Origin: VRUE01 sp033856195
Lineage (GTDB): Bacteria > Actinomycetota > Thermoleophilia > Solirubrobacterales > 70-9
Direction of reading: 5' to 3'
Length of the DNA stretch: 56,863 nt
Assembly: GCA_033856195.1 (NCBI GenBank)
Contig: JAWVFL010000011.1
Span: 1-56,863, forward strand
Made by a program: the position numbers and the translations under genes
Shown: positions 17,742-25,183 of the stretch, one piece after another
Numbering within the stretch: position 1 is the stretch's first letter
How the letters are laid out: every line of letters begins with the position of its first letter
The notes under the pieces: model-generated
Seen by the model: only the letters and a program-made list of their open reading frames with translations
The model's database searches: none
Told to the model about the DNA's origin: nothing

Positions 17742-19057
17742 CGCGCCAGGCTATCCATGCACGCCGTCACCCCGACCCCGGCCAGGGCGGTGAGCAGGGG
17801 CAGCATCACGAGCTCGCGACGGGGCGATGCAATCAGAAACGCCCCGACAGCGGTCATGTACGCGACGACCAGCCCGCAGGCCACCGCCTCGAAGCGCCGG
17901 CGCACCGCCAGTGCCCCGAGGCCGAGGAGGGCAAGGATGAGGATGCCGAGCTGGAGCGCTCGCCACGGCTGCCTCTCCATCACCTCGCGCGGCGTGTCGA
18001 TCCAGGTTTCGTAGGCCTTGCCCGCCAAGAGGCCGGCGAACCGGAGCGGCTCTTCGATGATGTCGTTTTCGAGGTTCTCGCGACCGAGCCGGCCGAGGGC
18101 GGCGTCGGTCGCGAGGCTTGGATAGCGCTCGGCGGCGACGTGGTTGAGGACACGCTCGAGGACGAGGCGGCGCGGGTCGTCCACGCGGCCGCCGCGCGAG
18201 AGATGCTCTCGCAGGGCCGGCCGCTGGGCGAGCAGCAGTTCGCGAAGCTTCGGCCCGTCACCGTCGGCGTCGAGGTAGGTGCCGATGAAAAGCGCCTTGC
18301 CACCGCCGGTCGAGATCGGCACCGTGCGGTCGAGAACGATCTCGTTGCGAATTGTCCAGGGCGCCAGGACCACAGCGGTCCCGAGCAGCGAGATGGCGGC
18401 CATCGCCCCGGCCTGCCGCAGCCGGCCGCGAATTGCTTCCCGGGCCAGCCAGGCCAGCGGCAGCAGAACAGCGATGGCGAGGTACTCCGGGCGGACCAGC
18501 GCCAGCGAGCCGAACAGCGCGCCGCTGCCTAGCCAGGCCCAGGTCGAGCGCCGTTCGGTCGCCCAAAGGAAGGTGACGAGGCCGGCGCTGAGCAGGAAGG
18601 CGGCGAGCGGCTCGGTCAGCAGCATTCCTTGGTACTCGAGAAGCGCAGGGTAGGCGGCGAGCACCGTAGCGCCGACCAGGCCGGCTACCGGCCCAGCCAT
18701 GCGCTTGCCGAGCACGAAGGTCATCGGGATGGCCGCGGCGGAGAGCAGCGCGAGCAGGACCAGCGCGAGTGTGAGGTGGGCTCCGCCGGTGACCCAGTAG
18801 ACCCCGGCGACGAACCAAGGCAGGCCCGGGGCGTAGGAGCTCGCCGGCTGAATCTCGCGTTCGGTCCCCGGTGGCCGGGCGTCGAAAGAGTCGTCCCGGT
18901 AAAGGCTCTCCGCGATTTGGGCGTAGGCGGCGGCATCCGGGGGCGGAGGAGAGGGTTGGTCGATCGCGTAGCCGACCCGCAGGCCCAGCCCGGCGACGGT
19001 AACCATGGCCAGCACGGCCAGGGTCGCGAACTTCCGATTACGGGCGACGATTTCCAC
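17729..19057 (-). CDS. GT39-like polytopic membrane glycosyltransferase, copy B
   Basis: A paralogue of copy A (442 residues, GTG start). It has the same architecture: an N-terminal helix, acidic loop PPPPDAAAYAQIAESLYRDD, helices around FLWATERRSTWAWLGSGALF and LVRPEYLAIAVLLPLAWLA, and the shared block RNEIVLDRTVPISTGGGKA with GTYLDADGDGPKLREL. The C-terminus ends in a helix-rich region (LVMLPLLTALAGVGVTA). It lacks the inserted stretch of copy A and so shows the ancestral form of that loop. Acceptor and sugar are unknown. The neighbouring GT2-DUF2304 gene and the sulfoquinovose synthase homologue suggest a lipid-carrier-dependent, possibly sulfosugar-bearing glycan. A TAGCAT box lies 6 nt before the GTG. 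Confidence 0.82.
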   Translation of the reverse strand: MEIVARNRKFATLAVLAMVTVAGLGLRVGYAIDQPSPPPPDAAAYAQIAESLYRDDSFDARPPGTEREIQPASSYAPGLPWFVAGVYWVTGGAHLTLALVLLALLSAAAIPMTFVLGKRMAGPVAGLVGATVLAAYPALLEYQGMLLTEPLAAFLLSAGLVTFLWATERRSTWAWLGSGALFGSLALVRPEYLAIAVLLPLAWLAREAIRGRLRQAGAMAAISLLGTAVVLAPWTIRNEIVLDRTVPISTGGGKALFIGTYLDADGDGPKLRELLLAQRPALREHLSRGGRVDDPRRLVLERVLNHVAAERYPSLATDAALGRLGRENLENDIIEEPLRFAGLLAGKAYETWIDTPREVMERQPWRALQLGILILALLGLGALAVRRRFEAVACGLVVAYMTAVGAFLIASPRRELVMLPLLTALAGVGVTACMDSLARWRS

Positions 19058-19063
19058 GCCGCG

Positions 19064-19069
19064 ATGCTA
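19064..19069 (-). promoter_or_regulatory. -10 box TAGCAT for the glycosyltransferase operon
   Basis: On the minus strand TAGCAT is followed by 6 nt and the GTG at 19057, with no Shine-Dalgarno sequence. It would drive the copy B-copy A-GT2 operon, divergent from the sulfoquinovose synthase homologue. Confidence 0.45.
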
Positions 19070-19109
19070 TGCGCGCCACCGGGTCCCTTCCGTTACCCTG
19101 CCGCGACCT

Positions 19110-20279
19110 ATGCGCGTTCTCATTCTTGGGGGCGACGGCTACCTGGGCTGGCCGACGGCACTGAGGTTCTCGGCTCGCGGTCATGAGGTCGCGGTCGTCG
19201 ACGATTTCTCCCGCCGTCGCTGGCACGAAGAGGCCGGCACCAGCTCGCTGACGCCGATCGCCAGCCTCGATCAGCGCATCGCCGCCTGGAAGGAGCTCTC
19301 CGGCGGGGAGATCCGCAGCTTCGTCGGGCCGGTCCAGGACGGTGACTTCCTCGACGGGGTCGTCGCCGAGACCCACCCCGAGGTGGTCGTCCACTACGGC
19401 CAGCAGGCTTCGGCGCCCTACTCGATGGCCTCGCGCGAGAAGGCGGTCGAGACGCAGTACGCGAACGTGATCGGCAACCTCAACCTGCTCTTCGCGATCC
19501 GCGATCACGTGCCCGATTGCCACCTGGTCAAGCTCGGCACGATGGGCGAGTACGGACAGCCCGAGATCGACATCGAGGAGGGCTACATCGAGATCGAGCA
19601 CAAGGGTCGCAAGGACACCCTGCCCTTCCCGAAGCTGCCGGCCTCGCTGTACCACTGCTCCAAGGTCCACGACTCGACCAACATCCACTTCGCCTGCCGC
19701 ACCTGGGGCCTGCGCGCCACCGACCTCAACCAGGGCGTCGTCTACGGGATCGAGACCGAGGAGAGCGCCCGCGACGAGCGGCTGGTCACCCGCTTCGACT
19801 ACGACGAGATCTTCGGCACCGTGCTCAACCGCTTCTGCCTGCAGGCCGTGATCGGGCATCCCCTGACCGTCTACGGCGCCGGCACGCAGACCCGCGGCTT
19901 CCTCAACATCCGCGACACGCTTGCCTGTGTCGAGCTTGCCGCGGCGAACCCGGCCGAGGCCGGTGAGTTCCGCGTCTTCAACCAGTTCACCGAGCAGTTC
20001 TCGGTGCTCGAGCTCGCTCATCTGGTCAAGCACGCCGGCGAGCACCTCGGCTACTCGGTGGAGATCCAGCACTGCGAGAACCCCCGGGTCGAGAAGGAAG
20101 AGCACTACTACAACGCCGTCCACACCAAGCTGCTCGATCTCGGCCTCGAGCCGACTCTGCTCGGCGAGGAGCTGGTCGAGTCGATGATCCACGCGATCGA
20201 GCGGCACAAGGGGCGCGTGATCGAGGGTTCCATCGACCCGAAGACGCGCTGGAGCCCGGGCACTCCGGTTCAGCTGTAG
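19110..20279 (+). CDS. UDP-sulfoquinovose synthase homologue (SQD1/Agl3 family)
   Basis: An extended short-chain dehydrogenase of 389 residues. The NAD motif ILGGDGYLGWPTALRF opens the protein, and the insert YGQQASAPYSMAS is characteristic of SQD1. The active-site region is KLGTMGEYGQPEIDIEEGYI with the catalytic LYHCSKVHDS (Tyr-x-x-x-Lys). LNQGVVYGIETEES and VYGAGTQTRGFLNIRD match SQD1 closely. Known members convert UDP-glucose and sulfite to UDP-sulfoquinovose, for sulfolipid in phototrophs and for S-layer N-glycans in Sulfolobus. The ATG at 19110 begins the Rossmann strand; the longer open frame is not needed. It is divergent from the glycosyltransferase operon with a 52-bp gap. TACCCT at 19094-19099 may be its -10. 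An SQD2-type transferase is not seen here. Confidence 0.88.
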   Translation: MRVLILGGDGYLGWPTALRFSARGHEVAVVDDFSRRRWHEEAGTSSLTPIASLDQRIAAWKELSGGEIRSFVGPVQDGDFLDGVVAETHPEVVVHYGQQASAPYSMASREKAVETQYANVIGNLNLLFAIRDHVPDCHLVKLGTMGEYGQPEIDIEEGYIEIEHKGRKDTLPFPKLPASLYHCSKVHDSTNIHFACRTWGLRATDLNQGVVYGIETEESARDERLVTRFDYDEIFGTVLNRFCLQAVIGHPLTVYGAGTQTRGFLNIRDTLACVELAAANPAEAGEFRVFNQFTEQFSVLELAHLVKHAGEHLGYSVEIQHCENPRVEKEEHYYNAVHTKLLDLGLEPTLLGEELVESMIHAIERHKGRVIEGSIDPKTRWSPGTPVQL

Positions 20280-20283
20280 CGCC

Positions 20284-20393
20284 TGGCGCGGCGGGTCCTG
20301 TCACCGAATGGGGCCCACCACCCCCTGCGGTCGCTAAAGCGTCCTCGGGGGTGGTCCCCCCATTCGATGCCACCCCCCGCGAGGGGCGGTTCC
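20284..20393. repeat. Intergenic copy of the palindromic element also found at 17129
   Basis: The left end TGGCGCGGCGGGTCCTGTC and the right end GCCACCCCCCGCGAGGGG mirror each other. An inner stem pairs CGAATGGGG-ccc-ACCACCCCC (20305-20325) with the complement at 20347-20366. The central loop TGCGGTCGCTAAAGCGTCCTC contains a CGCT-AA-AGCG mini-stem. Ends and centre match the intragenic copy, while the inner arms differ but still pair. It begins 5 nt after the sulfoquinovose synthase stop, where it could also act as a terminator. The remaining 58 bp to ilvB show only a possible -10, TACCAT at 20436-20441. Confidence 0.7.
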
Positions 20394-20451
20394 GCCAAAC
20401 GAAAAACCCCTGGTCGGTGGGCATAGGGGCGCTGGTACCATCGCGATTCCG

Positions 20452-22131
20452 ATGAGAGCAGCCGATGCACTGATGCAGAGCCTCAAGGCCGAGGGCGTGG
20501 AGCATGTCTTCGGGATTCCCGGTGGGGCGAACCTGCCCACCTACGACGCGCTGGTCGATGCGGAGTTCCGCCACATCCAGGTGCGCCACGAGCAGGGGGG
20601 AGGTCACGCCGCCGAGGGGTACGCCAAGGCGTCGGGCAAAGTCGGGGTCGCCTTCGCAACCTCCGGCCCGGGGGCGACCAACCTCGTCACCGCGATCGCC
20701 GACGCGATGCTGGATTCAGTACCAACGGTCTTCATCACCGGCCAGGTGCGGACCGAGCTGATCGGCACCGACGGCTTCCAGGAGGCCGACATCCTCGGCG
20801 CCACTCTCCCTTTCGTCAAGCACTCTTTCCAGGCAACCGATCCGCGCCAGATTCCCGAGTACGTCCACGAGGCCTTCCACGTTGCCTCGACCGGAAGACC
20901 CGGCCCGGTGCTGCTCGACATTCCCCAGGACCTCTCCCGCGCCGACATCGACTACGCGCCGCGCACCGAGCCGGTCGAGCTGGCCGGCTACAAACCGCCC
21001 CACGGCGGCAACATCAAGCAGATCCGCATCGCCGCCAAGGCAATCGCCAACGCCCGCCGGCCGATCCTCTACACGGGCGGCGGCGTGATCAACGCCAACG
21101 CTTCCGAGGAGCTGCGCCAGCTCGCCGCCGCCGACCGCTTCCCGATCACCTCGACCGTGATGGGTCTCGGCGCCTATCCGGCATCGGGTGAGCAGTGGCT
21201 GGGGATGCTGGGCATGCATGGCACCCGCGCCGCCAACTACGCGATGGACGAGGCCGACCTGATCGTCGCGATCGGCTCCCGCTTCGACGACCGGATCACC
21301 GGCAAGCTCTCCGAGTTCGCTCCCCATGCCAAGTTCATCCACATCGACATCGACCCGGCGGAGATCTCCAAGAACGTTCCGGCTCATATCCCGATCGTCG
21401 GCGACGCCAAGCTGGTCTTGCCCGAGCTGACCCGCGAGTACAAGGCGCTGCAGACCGACGCCTCGCGCCTCGACGGCTGGTGGACCCAGATCAAGGCCTG
21501 GCAGGACGAGTACCCGCTGCGCTACGACGAGGGCACCGACGGCGAGATCAAGCCCCAGTACATGATCGAGACGATGCACAAGGTGACCCGCGGCGACGCG
21601 ATCATCACCTCCGACGTCGGCCAGCATCAGATGTGGGCGGCGCAGTACTACGGCTTTGACAGGCCCCGCCGCTGGATCAACTCCGGCGGACTCGGCACGA
21701 TGGGGTTCGGCTTGCCGGCCGCGGTCGGGGCCAAGATCGCCTGCCCAGATGACACGGTCGTCTGTCTTGCCGGTGACGGCAGTCTGATCATGAACTGCCA
21801 GGAGCTGGCGACCTGCGTCGCCGAAGAGATCCCGGTCAAGGTCTTCCTGATGAACAACGGCTATATGGGCATGGTCCGCCAGTGGCAGGAGCTCTTCTGG
21901 GACCGCCGCTACAGCTCGGTCGAGATGGGTCCCAGCCCCGATTGGGTCAAGCTCGCCGACGCGTTCGGCGCGACCGGAATGCGCTGCGAGGACTCCGCCG
22001 ACCTCGAGGAGACGATGACCAAGGCGCTGGAGACAGACGGGCCGGTTCTGCTCGACGTGCGTGTCTCGCCCGAGGAGAACTGTTTCCCGATGATCCCGGC
22101 CGGCGCCGCAGCCAGGGACATGGTGGGCTGA
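20452..22131 (+). CDS. ilvB: Acetolactate synthase large (catalytic) subunit
   Basis: A ThDP enzyme of 559 residues making acetolactate (valine, leucine) and acetohydroxybutyrate (isoleucine). FGIPGGANLPTYDAL and RHEQGGGHAAEGYAKASG carry the ThDP-activating Glu. IGSRFDDRITG belongs to the FAD domain. AGDGSLIMNCQELATCVAEE plus MNNGYMGMVRQWQELFW form the ThDP pyrophosphate motif and the AHAS-specific region. QVRTELIGTDGFQEADI replaces the usual Pro/Ala after QV with Arg. The stop overlaps the ilvN ATG (TGATG). A TACCAT box lies 10 nt upstream of the start; I see no attenuation leader here. Confidence 0.96.
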   Translation: MRAADALMQSLKAEGVEHVFGIPGGANLPTYDALVDAEFRHIQVRHEQGGGHAAEGYAKASGKVGVAFATSGPGATNLVTAIADAMLDSVPTVFITGQVRTELIGTDGFQEADILGATLPFVKHSFQATDPRQIPEYVHEAFHVASTGRPGPVLLDIPQDLSRADIDYAPRTEPVELAGYKPPHGGNIKQIRIAAKAIANARRPILYTGGGVINANASEELRQLAAADRFPITSTVMGLGAYPASGEQWLGMLGMHGTRAANYAMDEADLIVAIGSRFDDRITGKLSEFAPHAKFIHIDIDPAEISKNVPAHIPIVGDAKLVLPELTREYKALQTDASRLDGWWTQIKAWQDEYPLRYDEGTDGEIKPQYMIETMHKVTRGDAIITSDVGQHQMWAAQYYGFDRPRRWINSGGLGTMGFGLPAAVGAKIACPDDTVVCLAGDGSLIMNCQELATCVAEEIPVKVFLMNNGYMGMVRQWQELFWDRRYSSVEMGPSPDWVKLADAFGATGMRCEDSADLEETMTKALETDGPVLLDVRVSPEENCFPMIPAGAAARDMVG

Positions 22132-22676
22132 TGGAGGCCGGCACCCCACAGGTGGTGAGGCTGGAGGAGCTGCGCGTGCCGGGCCAGCTCAGCGGCCGCA
22201 AACACATCCTCTCGATCCTGGTCGAGAACAAGCCGGGGGTGCTGGCCCGTGTGGCCGGGCTGTTCTCACGGCGCGGCTTCAATATCGACACCCTCGCGGT
22301 CGGCCCGACCGACGACCCGAGCATCTCGCGCATCACCCTTACCCTCGACGGCGCCGTGCACCCGATCGACCAGGTGACCAAGCAGCTGCACAAGCTGGTC
22401 AACGTGCTGAAGATCCGCGATATGGGGCCGGAAGAGACAGTCGCCCGCGAGATGGCGATGTTCAAAGTCTCCGCCGCGGTCGAGAACCGCGCCGAGATCA
22501 TCCAGTTCGCCGAGATCTTCCGGGCCAAGATCGTCGACGTCGCCCGGCGAACGGTGACGATCGAGGTGACCGGCTCCGCCGACAAGATCGAGGCCTTCGA
22601 GCGGATGGTCCGTCCGCATGGCCTCGTCGAGATGGTCCGTACAGGCGAGATCGCGATTGGTCGCGGCGGCGACTGA
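22131..22676 (+). CDS. ilvN: Acetolactate synthase small (regulatory) subunit
   Basis: The ACT-domain subunit (181 residues) that activates IlvB and confers feedback inhibition by branched-chain amino acids. KHILSILVENKPGVLARVAGLFSRRGFNIDTLAVG is the ACT valine-binding region. DQVTKQLHKLVNVLKI links to the C-terminal domain, which ends in RTVTIEVTGSADKIEAFERM. The ATG overlaps the ilvB stop by one base, so the 1:1 subunits are coupled. The length is at the long-bacterial end, with a short N-terminal extension. Confidence 0.95.
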   Translation: MEAGTPQVVRLEELRVPGQLSGRKHILSILVENKPGVLARVAGLFSRRGFNIDTLAVGPTDDPSISRITLTLDGAVHPIDQVTKQLHKLVNVLKIRDMGPEETVAREMAMFKVSAAVENRAEIIQFAEIFRAKIVDVARRTVTIEVTGSADKIEAFERMVRPHGLVEMVRTGEIAIGRGGD

Positions 22677-24051
22677 GACCCTCCTCGCCAAGCTGAGCGA
22701 AGCCCTGGAACGGGCGGCGAGCCGCGGTCGGCGAACCTCAGTCAGTATCACGCAGCGGGTTGAAGGGATCGATCCGTGTGCGGCGGTATTCGCCTCGCGC
22801 CTCGCTTCGGATCGCTGGTTCTGCTGGGAGCAGCCCGACCGCGAATTTGCCCTGGCGGCACTCGGCGTTGCCCACGAGGCTACGTCTCGGGGGCCGACCC
22901 GGTTTGACGATGTCGCGCGCGAGTGCCTCGGTGGCGAGACGATTTCCGATGAGCCACCGCGGCTGCCTGCCGGCGCCGGGGGTGTCTGGATTGGTGGCTT
23001 TGCCTTCGATTCTGAGGGTGGCGGTTCTTCGGCTTGGTCCTCGTTTGCGCCCGCGTCGCTGATCTTGCCGGAGCTATCGATCTGTCGCAGCGGCGACGAC
23101 ACCTTCTTGACCCTCAATGCGGTGGTTCGGCCTGATGACGATCCCGAGAAGAAGGCAGCCGCCCTGGAGCCCCGCCTAGCCGGTTTGCGCGAGGACCCGC
23201 TGCCGCTGCTAGATCCCCACCCGACCTCGCGAGTCGAGATCAGCAGTGTCCGCCCGCCGGGCGACTTCGAGCACATCATCGCCCGTGCCACCGAGCGGAT
23301 CAGGGCGGGGGAGATGTCGAAGATCGTGCTGGCCCGCGAGGTGCTCGTGTCCGCTGGCTCGGCTCATGACCCGGCGGCCGTCTTCGGCGCGATGCGCGAG
23401 CAGTTCCCGTCCTGCTTCTGCTTTTGCTGCGGTACGCCCGAGGCGGCCTTCATCGGCGCCAGTCCGGAGCTGCTGTTGCGCCGCACCGGGGCAAGCGTCT
23501 CGACCGTGGCTCTCGCCGGTTCCACCCGGCGCAGCTCCGACCCGGCCGTCGACGACCACCTCGGCGAGCAGCTGCTGCGCTGCGACAAGGACCGTCGCGA
23601 GCACGCGATCGTCGCCGAGCGCATTGCCCGCGCCCTGCGCCAGCACGCGGTCTGGGTCGAGACCGCGCCCGAGCCGGAGATTGTCAAGGTCGCCAATATC
23701 CAGCACCTCGCCACCCCGATAGTCGCCCAGCTGGCCGAGCCGCGCTCCGCGGTAGAGCTGGCCGGCATGCTCCATCCGACGCCGGCGGTCGGCGGCGAGC
23801 CCTGGGCGGCCGCGTCGCCGGCAATCGACGAGCTCGAGCAGATGGACCGTGGCTGGTACGCCGGCCCGGTCGGCTGGATGGACGCCACCGAAGACGGCGA
23901 GTTCTGCGTCGCCCTGCGCAGCGCCCTGCTCCGCGACCGCGAGGCCCGCCTCTACGCCGGCGTCGGCGTCGTCGCCGGCTCGGACCCCGCCGCGGAGCTG
24001 GCCGAGACCGAGATCAAGCTCGGCGCTCTGCTGCCGCTGTTGGCTGAGTAA
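22657..24051 (+). CDS. menF: Isochorismate synthase (menaquinone-type)
   Basis: It converts chorismate to isochorismate, the first committed menaquinone step. The chorismate-binding core is clear: GEMSKIVLAREVLV, FIGASPELLLRRTG, ALAGSTRRSSDPAVD, REHAIVAERIARAL, NIQHLATPI, HPTPAVGGEP, DRGWYAGPVGWMD and YAGVGVVAGSDPAAELAETE. Anthranilate synthase is unlikely because HPTPAVGG is the isochorismate-synthase form and no TrpG is near. TTG 22657 (464 aa) starts just before the family N-terminal region; ATG 22618 (477 aa) inside ilvN is the alternative. The 3' end overlaps the convergent acyltransferase gene by 38 bp. It follows ilvN without a gap. Confidence 0.9.
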   Translation: MVAAATETLLAKLSEALERAASRGRRTSVSITQRVEGIDPCAAVFASRLASDRWFCWEQPDREFALAALGVAHEATSRGPTRFDDVARECLGGETISDEPPRLPAGAGGVWIGGFAFDSEGGGSSAWSSFAPASLILPELSICRSGDDTFLTLNAVVRPDDDPEKKAAALEPRLAGLREDPLPLLDPHPTSRVEISSVRPPGDFEHIIARATERIRAGEMSKIVLAREVLVSAGSAHDPAAVFGAMREQFPSCFCFCCGTPEAAFIGASPELLLRRTGASVSTVALAGSTRRSSDPAVDDHLGEQLLRCDKDRREHAIVAERIARALRQHAVWVETAPEPEIVKVANIQHLATPIVAQLAEPRSAVELAGMLHPTPAVGGEPWAAASPAIDELEQMDRGWYAGPVGWMDATEDGEFCVALRSALLRDREARLYAGVGVVAGSDPAAELAETEIKLGALLPLLAE

Positions 24052-25183
24052 AGCCCCAGCGGGGAGTCTGAGCCCGGTCGGGAGGCCTGGGCCCGTGCAG
24101 AACCCGGCCGATCGTCCGGTGGCGGACGAGGATGCCGTAGGCGGGATAGATGACGGCGAGCGTGGCGACGACGAGGATTGCCAGGCGCAGTGAGTTGGGC
24201 ATCTCCAGCTCGAAGAGGACGAGCCCGAGCGCAGCCATGATCGGGAAGTGGCTGAGGTAGATCCAGTAGGAGGCGTCGGCCCAGTAGCGCATCCGCGGAA
24301 CCGGCTCGCGCAGGAATCTTCGTGAGAGGCCGAGCAGGGCGAAGACGAGCGACCACGTTGTGACCGAGAGCAGCAGCAGGGCGAGCAGGTGGAACCAGCG
24401 GCTGGCCCCGATTGCCGGCACGTCTTGCAGGAGGAACAACGCAAGCGCCGGGGGGAGCGAGGCTGCGGCGAAAAGCGCGTACCGGCGCGGCTGCAGCTCG
24501 ATTTGCTCGCGCAGGCCGTGAATGGCGAAGAGCGCCCAGCCGCTTGCAAAGAAGAGGCCGTAGTAGGCGAGCAGGTCGAAGTGCGGTACGAAGCTTTCGG
24601 CGGGCGCCTCGGCGATCCAGGTCGGCTGGCGGTAGAGGAGCAGGGCGCACGGTATGGCGAGCAGGAGGGGCGCGATTTCGTGCGGAATGAGGAGGGAGCC
24701 TGCGTGGCTCAACCGTCTTCTCAACTCTGCGCTGCTCTCGAGGACGAAGCGCAGCGCCAGCGCCGCCACGTAGAGCATCGCCAGGTACCAGAGGAACCAC
24801 ACGTATGAGGGGTGGAGGTCCGTGAAGGCGTCGAGGAGACCGTCAGGGCCTGAGCTCTGCGGGACGGTCGTCACCCCTTGCAGCAACAGCGCCAGGACTG
24901 GCGCCACGACTGTGACGACGACCACGAGGGGAATGCCAATCCGAACCAGCCGGTTGCGCAACACAGCCCTCGTTCCGCGGACATCGATCAGCAGGGCGGC
25001 GAAGAAACCGGCGACGAGGAAGAAGAGCGGCAGGCGAAAGACGTGGATCAGCCAGTAGATGGTCGCCTCGGCGTCATTCCAGCCGCCGCGCAGTCCCATC
25101 AGCGCGACCGCGTGAGCGGGCAGGATCAGCACCATCGTCAGGGCGCGCAGAGCGTCGAGGTGGTGCAGACGCTCGGAGCTCAT
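24014..25183 (-). CDS. Acyltransferase 3 / OpgC-like membrane protein
   Basis: A polytopic protein of 389 residues with about ten helices. It begins with the acyltransferase-3 signature (HLDALRALTMVLILPAHAVAL, then HVFRLPLFFLVAGFFAALL), with the catalytic His in PAHAVAL. RNRLVRIGIPL and WYLAMLYVAALALRF follow; SYWIYLSHFPIMAALGLVL is the second family signature. These enzymes O-acylate surface sugars or glucans using acyl-CoA or succinyl-CoA. The start overlaps menD by ATGA and so is translated from the men operon, though a role in quinone synthesis is not expected. The 3' end overlaps menF by 38 bp. Confidence 0.85.
   Translation of the reverse strand: MSSERLHHLDALRALTMVLILPAHAVALMGLRGGWNDAEATIYWLIHVFRLPLFFLVAGFFAALLIDVRGTRAVLRNRLVRIGIPLVVVVTVVAPVLALLLQGVTTVPQSSGPDGLLDAFTDLHPSYVWFLWYLAMLYVAALALRFVLESSAELRRRLSHAGSLLIPHEIAPLLLAIPCALLLYRQPTWIAEAPAESFVPHFDLLAYYGLFFASGWALFAIHGLREQIELQPRRYALFAAASLPPALALFLLQDVPAIGASRWFHLLALLLLSVTTWSLVFALLGLSRRFLREPVPRMRYWADASYWIYLSHFPIMAALGLVLFELEMPNSLRLAILVVATLAVIYPAYGILVRHRTIGRVLHGPRPPDRAQTPRWGFTQPTAAAERRA

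Noticed and set aside
20394..20451. An attenuation leader before ilvB
   Set aside because: The only short frame (from an ATG within the palindromic element) has no branched-chain codons and no proper ribosome-binding site.
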